Both the position numbers and the translations under genes were made by a program. Shown one piece after another: positions 1 through 8,871 of a DNA stretch of 64,000 nt (position 1 is its first letter; the number at the start of each line of letters is the position of its first letter). The stretch spans positions 1 through 64,000 of the forward strand of contig VEQY01000010.1 of assembly GCA_018882965.1 (NCBI GenBank), given 5' to 3'. This stretch comes from Mycobacterium sp. (GTDB lineage Bacteria; Actinomycetota; Actinomycetes; Mycobacteriales; Mycobacteriaceae). The notes below the pieces were generated by a model. It had not been told where the DNA came from, did not search any database, and worked only from the letters and a program-made list of their open reading frames with translations.

Positions 1-715
1 CCGGGGACTCGATCGACGCGGCCTGCGGCCCGAGCTCGATGTTCTTGGCGGCTTCGTGATGGTCGAGGTCGGTGAATCCGGGGATCGCGGTGGCGCGCAT
101 CGATGCCTTGGTGGCCAGGACCACCTCCCGGGGAGCCGAGGCGGGGCCGGCCGCGAGGTCCAGGGCGGCGGCGAGCGGGTCGTCGGCCACACTCAGCGCC
201 AACCCGTGGCGCACGGCGTCCTCGGCGTCGAAACGCATGCCGAACAGCAGCGCCGCGCGGGCAACCTGGGGCCCGACTGCCCGGTGCAGCATCCAGGTGG
301 CGCCGCCTCCGGGGTGGATACCCAGCTTCTGGAAGCGGGGGTCGAACATCGCGTGCGGTCCGGCGATGCGGACGTCGGCGGCCAGTGCCAGGTTCAGGCC
401 CGCACCGACTGCCGCGCCGTTGACCGCGGCGATGGTGGGCAGCGCGCATCGGGCCACGGCCATGAAGCCGGCGTAGATGCGCTCCAGTCCCTGATCGGTG
501 GCCGCGCCGAGAGCAGAGAGGTCCGCGCCCGCGCAGAACGCCTTGCCCGCGCCGGTGATGATGACCGCGTGCGCCTGCGAATCGGATTCCGCGCGCTGCA
601 CGGCGTCGCGAAGCTCGGACGACATCGCCTCGGTGACCGCGTTGCGCCGGTCAGGATCATTGACCGTGATCACGACGACCCGGTCGGCGAGGGCATAGCG
701 AACCAGATCTCCCAC
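1..715 (-). CDS. echA14: Crotonase-fold protein, EchA14-like (3' end beyond window)
   Basis: This is a member of the enoyl-CoA hydratase/isomerase family, cut by the left edge; 238 codons are visible. The fold signature is clear: the CoA-binding and oxyanion segment FCAGADL lies near residues 60-66, and a second conserved block starts at VNGAAVGAG near residue 98. Aligned with rat mitochondrial enoyl-CoA hydratase from memory, the two catalytic glutamates are replaced by Asn108 and Phe128, so classical hydratase activity is doubtful. The GTG start at 715-713 gives the family-typical N-terminus. A TAGCCT -10 hexamer lies 8 bases upstream, suggesting a leaderless mRNA. Position next to lipQ matches echA14 of M. 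tuberculosis, which is the basis for the symbol. The substrate is unknown. Confidence 0.85.
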   Translation of the reverse strand, partial: MGDLVRYALADRVVVITVNDPDRRNAVTEAMSSELRDAVQRAESDSQAHAVIITGAGKAFCAGADLSALGAATDQGLERIYAGFMAVARCALPTIAAVNGAAVGAGLNLALAADVRIAGPHAMFDPRFQKLGIHPGGGATWMLHRAVGPQVARAALLFGMRFDAEDAVRHGLALSVADDPLAAALDLAAGPASAPREVVLATKASMRATAIPGFTDLDHHEAAKNIELGPQAASIESP

Positions 716-723
716 GGGAGATG

Positions 724-729
724 AGGCTA
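724..729 (-). promoter_or_regulatory. -10 hexamer TAGCCT, leaderless promoter of the echA-like gene
   Basis: The hexamer fits mycobacterial TANNNT and lies 8 bases before the GTG start. It overlaps the stop codon of the upstream small membrane gene. This is inferred from spacing only. Confidence 0.4.
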
Positions 730-945
730 ACAGCGGCTATCGGCCCGCCGGCGCCGCATGGCGAGAGCGAGGCTGATCGCGGAGTAAATCACCGCCTCGA
801 TCCACATGAACCCCACGCCCCACTTTCGCCCGAGGAAGATCGGCTCGTTGATGATCCCTTTGGACGCGGCCACTGCGTAAGCCGCGTGGGTGTAGGCCAT
901 CGCGGCGGCTGAACCGGACAGAAACGTGTACGTGTCACGCGTCAT
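727..945 (-). CDS. Small two-helix membrane protein, paralogue of the next gene
   Basis: This 72-residue protein is not recognised. It has two likely transmembrane segments, residues about 8-27 and 45-62, and ends in a short arginine-rich tail. It aligns over its whole length with the 76-residue product of the upstream gene. Both start with a charged residue block and FLSG, and both carry a FLGR-basic/aromatic-W stretch and an AV(I/F)Y motif, so they are tandem duplicates. Its ATG lies inside the end of the upstream gene (11-base overlap), implying translational coupling. Function is unknown; a role as a membrane subunit acting in a pair is only a guess. Confidence 0.7.
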   Translation of the reverse strand: MTRDTYTFLSGSAAAMAYTHAAYAVAASKGIINEPIFLGRKWGVGFMWIEAVIYSAISLALAMRRRRADSRC

Positions 946-1165
946 GTTTCGATTCCACCTTCGTGCGCCAACCCAGATACCCCAGCCAGACGCTGACTGC
1001 GGCGTAGAACACCGCTCCGATCCACGGCGACCAGTTCGGCCACTGCCTGCCCAGGAACACCGGGAGCGCGATCACTCCCGCCGACAGGTAGATCGCGGTG
1101 ACGGCGTGTTCGATGGCGAACCCGGCGAACAGTCCGGACAGGAATTTGAAGACATCGCGTCTCAT
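935..1165 (-). CDS. Small two-helix membrane protein, first of a tandem pair
   Basis: This 76-residue protein is a tandem paralogue of the downstream gene. It begins MRRDVFKFLSG and has two predicted membrane helices, about residues 8-30 and 46-66. The ATG at 1165 is chosen because a strong AAGGAGG ribosome-binding site precedes it by about 9 bases. An in-frame ATG 16 codons further upstream lacks such a site. The two genes form a two-gene unit. The family is not recognised. Confidence 0.7.
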   Translation of the reverse strand: MRRDVFKFLSGLFAGFAIEHAVTAIYLSAGVIALPVFLGRQWPNWSPWIGAVFYAAVSVWLGYLGWRTKVESKHDA

Positions 1166-1226
1166 GTTCTGATACCTCCTTACTGAGGGATGCCCCTGCA
1201 GTCCCGAATCCATGCTCGGCCACCTC

Positions 1227-1257
1227 CGCGGGATCGGCTAGGGCAGAAGGTCCCGCG
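1227..1257. repeat. Inverted repeat in the divergent gap before the nitroreductase-family gene
   Basis: CGCGGGA (1227-1233) and TCCCGCG (1251-1257) form perfect 7-base arms around 17 bases. The repeat ends 14 bases before the ATG at 1272 and lies between two divergent genes, so it may be a repressor site. No regulator is adjacent. Confidence 0.35.
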
Positions 1258-1271
1258 TAGGAGGGCCGATC

Positions 1272-1790
1272 ATGAGTGGCGTGCCCGATGACCCCTTCCC
1301 GAGCGTTCACTGGAGTTCCGAGTCGAGTCCTGTGCGCCGGTTCGGTGGTGCCTTCGCCGCGACCCGCACGGGCTCCCGGGTTCTTCGCGCACTGGTCCCG
1401 CTGGACCGGCGGCTTCTAAGCCGAACCAATGGGCGCTACAGCGTGCTCGGACCCTTCGGGTTGCAGATTCTGCTGCTGACCACGATCGGCAGCAGGTCCG
1501 GTCAGCGGCGGCAGTCGCCGCTGATCTACACCCGCGATGCCGAAGGCCTCTACCTTTTCGGAAGCAACTTCGGGCAGGCCCGTCATCCGGCGTGGTCGTC
1601 GAACCTGCTCGCCAACCCGGATGCGTGGGTGACCATGGGCGGCAAGGAGATTCCCATGCGAGCAAGCCGGCTTACCGGCGAGGATTACGACCGCGCGTGT
1701 CAGTTGTTCATGGACTACCTCGAGGCCTATCCCGCCTACCGGACCCGGACCGACCGCGACATTCGGGTGTTCGGCCTGACCCCGCGATAG
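1272..1790 (+). CDS. Nitroreductase-family deazaflavin (F420)-dependent oxidoreductase
   Basis: This 172-residue protein belongs to the Ddn-like family of small split-barrel proteins, many of which use coenzyme F420H2. The core runs from about residue 65 (LLLTTIGSRSGQ) through the Y-x-GSNFGQ...HPAW motif near residues 95-110 to the family-typical end. Family members reduce quinones or nitro compounds, often at the membrane; the substrate here cannot be read from sequence. An AGGAGG ribosome-binding site lies 7 bases before the ATG. It is a single gene, divergent from the small membrane pair and followed by a tRNA on the other strand. Confidence 0.8.
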   Translation: MSGVPDDPFPSVHWSSESSPVRRFGGAFAATRTGSRVLRALVPLDRRLLSRTNGRYSVLGPFGLQILLLTTIGSRSGQRRQSPLIYTRDAEGLYLFGSNFGQARHPAWSSNLLANPDAWVTMGGKEIPMRASRLTGEDYDRACQLFMDYLEAYPAYRTRTDRDIRVFGLTPR

Positions 1791-1821
1791 GCCGCACCCG
1801 TTTTGAGCAGCGTGTTTAGGG

Positions 1822-1895
1822 TGCCCCCGGCACGACTCGAACGTGCGACCTAGGGATTAGAAGGCCCTTGCTCTATCCACCTGAGCTACGGAGGC
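1822..1895 (-). tRNA. tRNA-Arg (anticodon TCT)
   Basis: Read on the minus strand, the 74-base sequence folds as a cloverleaf. The acceptor arms GCCTCCG and CGGGGGC pair with one G-T wobble, the T-arm carries GTTCGAGTC, and the anticodon loop centre is TCT. No CCA is encoded. It decodes AGA, a rare codon in this GC-rich genome. Confidence 0.93.
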
Positions 1896-2058
1896 GTCGG
1901 CAGCCAAGCTTATCCGTCGTGTCGCGTCGGGCAATTTCTGTGCCCCGGCCTGCCGAAACGGAATTTCGGACGGCCGGAGCGGCCGAAAATCCCGCTGCTG
2001 GCGGGCGCGCCTGGCTACTGTGGCGACCGGATCCGCCGTGGCAAGGGAGCCGACTGGC

Positions 2059-3261
2059 ATGAGCAGTGCGATCGACGAGATCGGTGAACTCTGTGAACGC
2101 ATGTACCGGACCGGTTCGCTGCTGGTCCGCGGAACCCCGACGATCGCCGGCTGGGTGCTGGGCTGGCTGGCCGCCGAGTTCGCACCCCACGTCCTGACCG
2201 GGCACGCGCTGTCCGCGGTGCCCTCACCGCTGGAGCGCATGGCATGCGGCCTGGCGGTCCAGAAAGCCGACTCCGCCCTGGAGGGAGCGCTGCGCGAGAC
2301 GTTCGGCGACTCCTACGCCGACGCGGTGCACCACCCACTGGAGCCCTACACCGCGCGTCAGCCGAAGTTGGGCGGCGTGGTCGACGCCATGCGTCACCGC
2401 CGCCGCTACTCCGCCGAGACCACCGACATCTCCTACGGCCCGGGCGGACGCACCCACCTGCTGGACATCTGGCGCCGTCCGGACCTGCCGAGCGGATTGC
2501 GGGCGCCGGTGCTGATCCAGATCCCCGGCGGCGGATGGTCGATCAATCACAAACGCGGCCAGGCGTATCCGCTGATGAGCCGGATGGTCGAACTGGGCTG
2601 GATCTGCGTCTCCATCAACTACAGCCGCAGCCCGCGCAACGCGTGGCCCGCCCACATCATCGATGTCAAGCGGGCGATCGCCTGGGTGCGCGACAATATC
2701 GCCGAGTACGGGGGAGACCCGAACTTCATCGCCGTCACCGGCGGTTCCGCCGGCGGGCATCTGTGCTCACTGGCTGCGCTGAGCGCCGGTGAGCCTGAGC
2801 TGCAGCCCGGTTTTGAGGACGCCGACACCAGCGTGCAGGCCGCCGTGCCGCACTACGGCCTCTACGACCTGACCAATCGGGAGGCGATGCACGAGCTGAC
2901 CGTGCCGCTGCTGGAGACGATGGTGATGCGGGCGAGCTTCTCCGACAACCGCGAGCTGTTCGAGCAGGCGTCCCCGATCTTCCGGGTCCACCGGCAGGCC
3001 CCGCCGTTCTTCATCCTGCACGGTGAGAACGACGCCGTCGTGCCGCATGCGCAAGCCCGGGACTTCAGCGCCGCCCTGCGCCAGGCCGGCGCCCGCTCGG
3101 TCGCCTACGCCGAAATCCCGAATGCGCACCACGCCTTCGACATCATCGCGACCCTGCGCTGCCAGCTGGCCGCCGAGGCCGTCGCCGCCTTCCTCGGCAT
3201 CGTCTACGGTCGGCACACCGCCGCACGCCGCCGGCGGGCGCAGGTCAGCTCCGCGAGCTGA
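2059..3261 (+). CDS. lipQ: Alpha/beta hydrolase, LipQ-type carboxylesterase
   Basis: This 400-residue esterase/lipase belongs to the hormone-sensitive-lipase-like group. The oxyanion motif is PGGGW (near residue 157) rather than HGGG. The nucleophile elbow is GGSAG with the serine near residue 229; the acid is in ENDAVVP near 323 and the histidine in NAHHAF near 357. A hydrophobic N-terminal stretch (about residues 30-50) may associate with membrane. The start at 2059 follows an AAGGGAG ribosome-binding site, and a TACTGT -10 hexamer lies at 2016-2021. It stands immediately before WS/DGAT, plsC and plsB, the order of lipQ-Rv2484c-Rv2483c-plsB2 in M. tuberculosis, so it probably acts on acylglycerols or esters in the same lipid context. 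Confidence 0.85.
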   Translation: MSSAIDEIGELCERMYRTGSLLVRGTPTIAGWVLGWLAAEFAPHVLTGHALSAVPSPLERMACGLAVQKADSALEGALRETFGDSYADAVHHPLEPYTARQPKLGGVVDAMRHRRRYSAETTDISYGPGGRTHLLDIWRRPDLPSGLRAPVLIQIPGGGWSINHKRGQAYPLMSRMVELGWICVSINYSRSPRNAWPAHIIDVKRAIAWVRDNIAEYGGDPNFIAVTGGSAGGHLCSLAALSAGEPELQPGFEDADTSVQAAVPHYGLYDLTNREAMHELTVPLLETMVMRASFSDNRELFEQASPIFRVHRQAPPFFILHGENDAVVPHAQARDFSAALRQAGARSVAYAEIPNAHHAFDIIATLRCQLAAEAVAAFLGIVYGRHTAARRRRAQVSSAS

Positions 3262-3361
3262 TTTTCACCGGCTAGCTTCGCGACCGTCCCGGTCGGACTA
3301 GCGTGGGAGCACAGCTGGCGGGTGGACTTCGCGGGAAGGTGCGGACGGTGAGGCGGTATCG

Positions 3362-4843
3362 ATGAGCGGCCCGGTTGACGCCGCGGGCCTGCCGTCCGAA
3401 CTCGGGGCTTTCGACATCCTGATGCACCGCGGTGAGGCCAACCCCCGCACCCGTTCGGGGATCATGGCGCTGGAGGTCCTGGACACCACCCCGGACTGGG
3501 AGCAGTTTCGGAACCGCTTCGAGAACGCCTCCCGCAAGGTGCTGCGGCTGCGGCAGAAGGTCGTCATGCCGACTCTGCCGACGGCCCCGGCGCGGTGGGT
3601 GGTCGACCCCGACTTCAACCTCGATTTCCACGTGCGCCGGGTCCGGGTGCCCCAGCCCGGCAGGTTGCGCGATGTGCTCGACCTCGCCGAGGTGCTGTTG
3701 CAGTCGCCGCTGGACATCTCCCGGCCGCTGTGGACGGCGACCCTGGTGGAGGGTCTGCAGGGCGGGAAGGCCGCCTCGCTGCTGCATCTCAGCCACGCCG
3801 TCACCGACGGTGTGGGAGCCATCGCGATGTTCGCGGAGATCTACGACCTTGAGCGCACCCCGCCGGCTAAACCGCCGGCGCCCATCCCGGTGCCCGAGGA
3901 CATCACGCCCAACGACCTCATGCGCGAGGGTGTCGGGCACCTGCCGGGCATGATCGCCGAAGGTGTGCTCGGCGCGGTCTCCGGCGGGTTCTCGTTGCTC
4001 GGCCGGATCGTGAGCAGCCCGGGGTCGGCGATCTTCGACGCCGTCGACTACGTGCGCTCCGGCCGCCGCGTCGTCCGTCGTGCTGCCGAACCCTCGCCGC
4101 TGCTGCGCCGCCGTAGCCTCTCCACCCGGACCGAGGCCATCGAGATGAAGCTGGGCGACCTGCATCGGGCCGCGCACGCCGCGGAGGGCTCGATCAACGA
4201 CGCCTACCTGGCCGGCATATGCGGGACCCTGCGGCTGTATCACGAAGCCCTCGGGCTGCCGATCAACAGCCTGCCGATGGCGGTGCCGGTGAACATCCGC
4301 GCCGACGCCGACCCCGCCGGCGGCAACCGCTTCGCCGGGGTGAACCTGGCGGCGCCGATCGGTGTTGCCGACCCGGCAACCCGGATCGCCAAGATCCGCA
4401 AACAGATGATCGCCCGCCGCGAGGAAGCGGCCATCGACGTGCTCGGCGCCGTCGCGCCCCTGCTCACGCTGCTGCCCGATGCGATCCTGGAGGCCCTGAG
4501 CAGCTCCGTGATCGCCTCGGACGTGCAGGCCAGCAACGTGCCGACGTATCCCGGTGACACCTTCCTGGTGGGAGCAAAAGTGTTGCGCCAGTACGGACTC
4601 GGGCCGCTGCCCGGTGTGGCGATGATGGCGGTGCTGATCTCCCGCGGCGGGTTCGCCACCGTCACCGCCCGGTACGACCGGGCCTCGATCGCCTACCCCG
4701 AGCTCTTTGCGCAATGCTTCCGGCAGGGTTTCGACGAGGTGCTCGCGCTGGCCGGAGACCCGCAGCCCCGCGTCTACCCGGCGTCGTTCCCCGACGACAG
4801 CGAGTCCTCGGTGCCCAGAAAGGGGTCGGTCGCCTACTCATGA
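3362..4843 (+). CDS. Wax ester synthase/diacylglycerol acyltransferase (WS/DGAT) family protein
   Basis: This 493-residue protein of the WS/DGAT family corresponds by position to Rv2484c. The family transfers acyl groups from acyl-CoA to diacylglycerol or alcohols, making storage triacylglycerol or wax esters. The catalytic HHxxxDG motif near residue 143 reads SHAVTDG: the second histidine, the aspartate and the glycine are present, but the first histidine is serine. The C-terminal domain has the family PVNIRADADP and SNVPTYPG-like segments. A TAGCGT -10 hexamer at 3299-3304 would give a leader of about 50 bases. Its stop overlaps the ATG of plsC (ATGA), so it is in an operon with plsC and plsB. 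Activity should not be assumed, because of the altered motif. Confidence 0.85.
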   Translation: MSGPVDAAGLPSELGAFDILMHRGEANPRTRSGIMALEVLDTTPDWEQFRNRFENASRKVLRLRQKVVMPTLPTAPARWVVDPDFNLDFHVRRVRVPQPGRLRDVLDLAEVLLQSPLDISRPLWTATLVEGLQGGKAASLLHLSHAVTDGVGAIAMFAEIYDLERTPPAKPPAPIPVPEDITPNDLMREGVGHLPGMIAEGVLGAVSGGFSLLGRIVSSPGSAIFDAVDYVRSGRRVVRRAAEPSPLLRRRSLSTRTEAIEMKLGDLHRAAHAAEGSINDAYLAGICGTLRLYHEALGLPINSLPMAVPVNIRADADPAGGNRFAGVNLAAPIGVADPATRIAKIRKQMIARREEAAIDVLGAVAPLLTLLPDAILEALSSSVIASDVQASNVPTYPGDTFLVGAKVLRQYGLGPLPGVAMMAVLISRGGFATVTARYDRASIAYPELFAQCFRQGFDEVLALAGDPQPRVYPASFPDDSESSVPRKGSVAYS

Positions 4844-6477
4844 GCAGCTCTAGAGCCTCCGCCCCACAGCAGGTGCGACTGCCCGGCTCGGTCGCCGAAG
4901 TCATGGCCAGCCCGCCAGGGCCCACCGTCGGGGCGTTCTTCGACCTCGACGGCACGCTGGTCGCCGGGTTCACCGCGGTGATCATGACCCGGGAGCGGAT
5001 CCGCCGTCGAGATATGGGGCTGGGCGAACTCGTCAGCATGGTCGCCGCGGGTCTCGACCACCACTTCGGTCGCATGGAGTTCGAGGCTCTGATCAACAGG
5101 GCTTCGGAAATGTTGCGCGGTCGCCCGCTCAGCGATCTGCAACAGATCGGCGAGCGGCTGTTCCACGAGAAGATCGAGAAGCGGATCTACCCGGAGATGC
5201 GCGAACTCGTGCAGGCCCACCTCGACCGCGGCCACACCGTCGTGCTGAGCTCGTCGGCGCTGACCATCCAGGTCGAGCCGGTCGCCCGCTTCCTCGGGAT
5301 CCCGAACACCTTGACCAACCGCTTCGAGATAGACCTCAACGGCGTACTCACCGGCAAGGTGGTGCCGCCCATCGTGTGGGGTCCGGGCAAGGCCAACGCG
5401 GTGCAGAAGTTCGCGCAGGAGCGCGGGATCGATCTGAAGGACAGTTACTTCTACGCCGACGGGAACGAGGACATCGCGCTGATGCACCTCGTCGGCAACC
5501 CGCGCCCGACCAACCCCGGTGACAAGATGGCCGCGGTCGCCCGCAAGCGGGGCTGGCCCATCCTGGAGTTCAACAGTCGCGGCAGCGGTGGTCTGCTCGG
5601 CCAGGTTCGCACGCTGCTCGCCGTCGGATCGGTGGTGCCCGCGCTGTCCGGGGCGATCGGGTGGGGTGTGCTGACCGGTAGCCGGCGCCGCGGCGTCAAC
5701 TTCTTCACCACCGCCTTCCCGACGATGCTGCTCGCCGTCAGCGGCGTTCAGGTGAACGTGCTGGGTAAGGAGAACCTCCGCAAGAAGCGCCCGGCGGTGT
5801 TCGTGTTCAACCACCGCAACAACTTCGACGGCGTCATCGTCGCCTCACTCCTGCAGGACAACTGGACGGCGGTGGGAAAGAAGGAACTGCAGAGCGATCC
5901 GATCGTCGGCACCCTCGGCCGGTTGGTCGACACGGTCTTCATCGACCGGGAGAACCCCCAGGCGGCCGTCCAGTCGCTGCGCGACGCCGAGGAGCTGACC
6001 CGCAAGGGTCTCTCGGTGATGATCGCGCCGGAGGGCACCCGGCTGGACACCCGCACGGTCGGTCCGTTCAAGAAGGGACCGTTCCGTCTGGCCATGGGGG
6101 CCAAGGTGCCGATCGTGCCGATCGTGATCCGTAACGCCGAGTCCATTGCGGCTCGAAACGCCTCGACCATGAACCCGGGCTCGGTCGACGTCGTCGTCTA
6201 CCCGCCGCTGTCGGTGGCCGACTGGACCCTCGAGGATCTGCCCGAGCGGATCGAGGAGGTCCGCCAGCTCTACGTCGACACCCTGAGGAACTGGCCGGTT
6301 GACGAGGTGCCCGCGGCTGATCTCTACACCCGCCGCCGCACGCCGCCGGCCAAGGCCGCCGCGCGCAAGGCGCCGGCGAAGAAGACCGCCAAGCCGCCCG
6401 CCAAGAAAGCCGCAAAGCAAGCCGCGAAGAAGGCTCCAGCCAAGGCCAGCGGCACTCCCGTGAAGGGCCGGCGATGA
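4840..6477 (+). CDS. plsC: HAD phosphatase-acylglycerolphosphate acyltransferase fusion (PlsC type)
   Basis: This 545-residue protein has two enzyme domains. The N-terminal half is a SerB-like HAD phosphatase with FFDLDGTLV near residue 32, SSSAL near 140 and the GNEDIAL motif near 208. The C-terminal half is a 1-acylglycerol-3-phosphate acyltransferase with NHRNNFD near 324 and PEGTR near 397. It would add the second acyl chain in phosphatidic acid synthesis, and the HAD domain might remove phosphate from a related intermediate. The last 45 residues are a Lys/Ala/Pro-rich tail made of PAKKAAK-like units. The ATG at 4840 overlaps the WS/DGAT stop, and its own stop overlaps the plsB start. An in-frame ATG at 4714 lies inside the upstream gene and was rejected. 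Confidence 0.9.
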   Translation: MSSSRASAPQQVRLPGSVAEVMASPPGPTVGAFFDLDGTLVAGFTAVIMTRERIRRRDMGLGELVSMVAAGLDHHFGRMEFEALINRASEMLRGRPLSDLQQIGERLFHEKIEKRIYPEMRELVQAHLDRGHTVVLSSSALTIQVEPVARFLGIPNTLTNRFEIDLNGVLTGKVVPPIVWGPGKANAVQKFAQERGIDLKDSYFYADGNEDIALMHLVGNPRPTNPGDKMAAVARKRGWPILEFNSRGSGGLLGQVRTLLAVGSVVPALSGAIGWGVLTGSRRRGVNFFTTAFPTMLLAVSGVQVNVLGKENLRKKRPAVFVFNHRNNFDGVIVASLLQDNWTAVGKKELQSDPIVGTLGRLVDTVFIDRENPQAAVQSLRDAEELTRKGLSVMIAPEGTRLDTRTVGPFKKGPFRLAMGAKVPIVPIVIRNAESIAARNASTMNPGSVDVVVYPPLSVADWTLEDLPERIEEVRQLYVDTLRNWPVDEVPAADLYTRRRTPPAKAAARKAPAKKTAKPPAKKAAKQAAKKAPAKASGTPVKGRR

Positions 6478-8810
6478 GCGCCGCCGATCACCTCGCCGAC
6501 TTCAGCACCACCGACGACACCCTGGTGCTCGCCTCGGCGTCGTCGAAGGCCGAGCTCGACCTCCTCGACGACTGGCTGCACGCGCAGCGCAGGGCCCACC
6601 CCGACACCAGGGTCGAGGTCCTGCCGCTTCCGCACGGCGAACCCTCGATTCAGGTGATCGATCGGCTGATCACCGAGCTCAACTCGGGCGGGGACCGGTC
6701 GGTCGTGCCGGTCCGGGTGTTCTGGGTGCCGGGCGGGCTGCCCACCCGGGTCAAGGTGGTCGGTTTGTTGTCCGGACGCGACACCTACCGGCCGCCGGAG
6801 ATGCTGCAGCGCGCCATCCTGCGCAAGGATCCCTCGCGGGCCCGCATCGTGGCCGGTGAGCCGGCCACGGTCTCCGAGCTGCGCGACCAGTGGCAGGACA
6901 CCAGCGCCGGAAAGAGCCCGAAGGACTTCGCCCGGTTCGTGTTGCGCCGGGCCGAATTGGCCATCGAACGCATCGAGTTGCGCCTGCTGGGACCGGAATA
7001 CAAGTCGCCGCGACTGATCACCGACGAGTTGATGGCGTCCTCGCGCTTCATCGACGGTCTGGAGAAGATCCCCGGGGCGACCCCCGAGAAGGCCGAAACC
7101 ATGCTCAACGAGCTGGCCACCGGGTGGAGCAGATTCTCGGTCGACCTGATCCCCAACCTTGGCCGCGCGATTTTCAGCAGGGGCTTCGATCCCCGAATCG
7201 ACTACGACTCCGCCGAAATCGAAGCGATGCGCGGCGCGCTGGAGGAACACCCCGCGGTGTTGCTGTGGTCGCACCGGTCCTACCTGGACGGTGTGATCGT
7301 TCCGGTGGCGATGCAGGAGAACAAACTGCCCCCGGCGCACACTTTCGCCGGCATCAACCTGTCGTTCGGGTTCATGGGTCCGCTGATGCGACGCTCCGGG
7401 GTCATCTTTCTCCGGCGCAAGCTGGATGATCCGCTGTACAAGTACGTGCTGCGCCAGTTCGTCGGCTACATCGTGCAGAAGCGGTTCAATCTCAGCTGGT
7501 CGATCGAGGGAACCCGGTCGCGGACCGGAAAGATGTTGCCGCCCAAGCTCGGTCTGCTCAGCTACGTCGCCGATGCCTACCTGGACGGCCGCAGCGAGGA
7601 CATCCTCCTGCAGCCGGTCTCCATCAGCTTCGACCAGTTGCACGAGACGGCCGAGTACGCCGCGTACGCGCGCGGCGGCGAGAAGATTCCCGAGGGCGCG
7701 GAGTGGCTGTTCAACTTCATCAAGGCCCAGGGTGAGCGCAATTACGGCAAGATCTACGTCCGGTTCCCGGCTGCAGTGTCGATGCGGCAGTACCTCGGTG
7801 AGCCGGACGGGCCGGTCGCCACGAATGTGGACACCAAGAGATTGGCCATGCAGAAGATGGCGATCGAGGTGGCCTGGCGAATCCTGCAGGCGACCCCGAT
7901 CAACGCCACCGGGCTGGTGTCGGCAGTGCTGCTGGCGACTCGTGGGCGGGCGCTGACCCTGCGGCAACTGCACCACACCCTGCAGGACTCCCTGGACTAC
8001 CTGGAACGCAAGAAGACGCCGATGACCAACAGCGCGCTGCGACTGCACTCGCCGGACGGCGTCCGAACCGCCGTCGACGCGCTGTCCAACGGCCATCCGG
8101 TGACCCGTGTCGACGGCGGTCACGAACCGGTCTGGCGCATCGCCCCCGAGGATGAGCTCGAGGGAGCGTTCTACCGCAACTCGCTCATTCACGCGTTCCT
8201 GGAGACCTCGATCGTCGAACTCGCGCTGGTGCACGCGGCGCGGGCGGACGCGGCGAACCGGGTCGAGGCGTTCTGGGCGCAGGCGATGCGCTTGCGCGCC
8301 CTGCTCAAATTCGAGTTCTACTTCGCCGACTCGGCCACCTTCCGGGCGAACATCGCCGAGGAGTTGGAGTGGAACGAAGCCTGGGAGAGTCAACTCGCCG
8401 CCGGCGCCGCGGCGGTCGATGCCATGCTGCGGGCCAAGCGTCCGTTGATGGCCAGCGCGATGCTGCGCCCGTTCTTCGAGGCCTACGAGATCGTCGCCGA
8501 CGTCCTGTGCGATGCCCCCGCCGACATCAGCCTCAAGGACCTGACCACGGCGGCGCTCGGGGTGGGCAATCAGTACGCGGCGCAGGGTTTGGTGCGCAGC
8601 AACGAGTCGGTCTCGGCCCTGCTGTTCGCCACCGCGCGCCAGTTGGCGGCCGACCAGAAGCTGCTCGAACCGGCCGCGGATCTGCGGGAGCGCCGGCAAG
8701 CCTTCCTGCACGAGCTGCGCACCATCCTCGGTGACATGGATCGGGTGCATGAACTCTCCGCCGAGCAGTTCTATGCGCGCGAGGCCGCGCTGGCGGCAAA
8801 ACCGCACTGA
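6474..8810 (+). CDS. plsB: Glycerol-3-phosphate 1-O-acyltransferase
   Basis: This 778-residue PlsB-type enzyme acylates the sn-1 position of glycerol-3-phosphate, the first step of glycerolipid synthesis. The acyltransferase core shows HRSYLDG (HX4D motif, near residue 267), a basic FLRRK stretch near 314 for substrate binding, [12 protein letters not shown] near 343 and a final [10 protein letters not shown] block near 378. The length fits the large PlsB class. The ATG at 6474 overlaps the plsC stop, so WS/DGAT, plsC and plsB appear to be one translationally coupled operon. It corresponds to plsB2 (Rv2482c) of M. tuberculosis. Confidence 0.93.
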   Translation: MSAADHLADFSTTDDTLVLASASSKAELDLLDDWLHAQRRAHPDTRVEVLPLPHGEPSIQVIDRLITELNSGGDRSVVPVRVFWVPGGLPTRVKVVGLLSGRDTYRPPEMLQRAILRKDPSRARIVAGEPATVSELRDQWQDTSAGKSPKDFARFVLRRAELAIERIELRLLGPEYKSPRLITDELMASSRFIDGLEKIPGATPEKAETMLNELATGWSRFSVDLIPNLGRAIFSRGFDPRIDYDSAEIEAMRGALEEHPAVLLWSHRSYLDGVIVPVAMQENKLPPAHTFAGINLSFGFMGPLMRRSGVIFLRRKLDDPLYKYVLRQFVGYIVQKRFNLSWSIEGTRSRTGKMLPPKLGLLSYVADAYLDGRSEDILLQPVSISFDQLHETAEYAAYARGGEKIPEGAEWLFNFIKAQGERNYGKIYVRFPAAVSMRQYLGEPDGPVATNVDTKRLAMQKMAIEVAWRILQATPINATGLVSAVLLATRGRALTLRQLHHTLQDSLDYLERKKTPMTNSALRLHSPDGVRTAVDALSNGHPVTRVDGGHEPVWRIAPEDELEGAFYRNSLIHAFLETSIVELALVHAARADAANRVEAFWAQAMRLRALLKFEFYFADSATFRANIAEELEWNEAWESQLAAGAAAVDAMLRAKRPLMASAMLRPFFEAYEIVADVLCDAPADISLKDLTTAALGVGNQYAAQGLVRSNESVSALLFATARQLAADQKLLEPAADLRERRQAFLHELRTILGDMDRVHELSAEQFYAREAALAAKPH

Positions 8811-8871
8811 CCGGCCCAATGGCTGCTAACGTCCGCGCGGCAGGCCCCAACTCACATCACGGAGGTCGACT

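Noticed and set aside
3272..4714. A 480-codon open frame antisense to the WS/DGAT gene
   Set aside because: It has low-complexity composition with no domain, while the plus-strand gene is a clear family member.
6324..8819. An 831-codon open frame antisense to plsB
   Set aside because: PlsB on the plus strand has all family motifs. The antisense frame has no recognisable domain.
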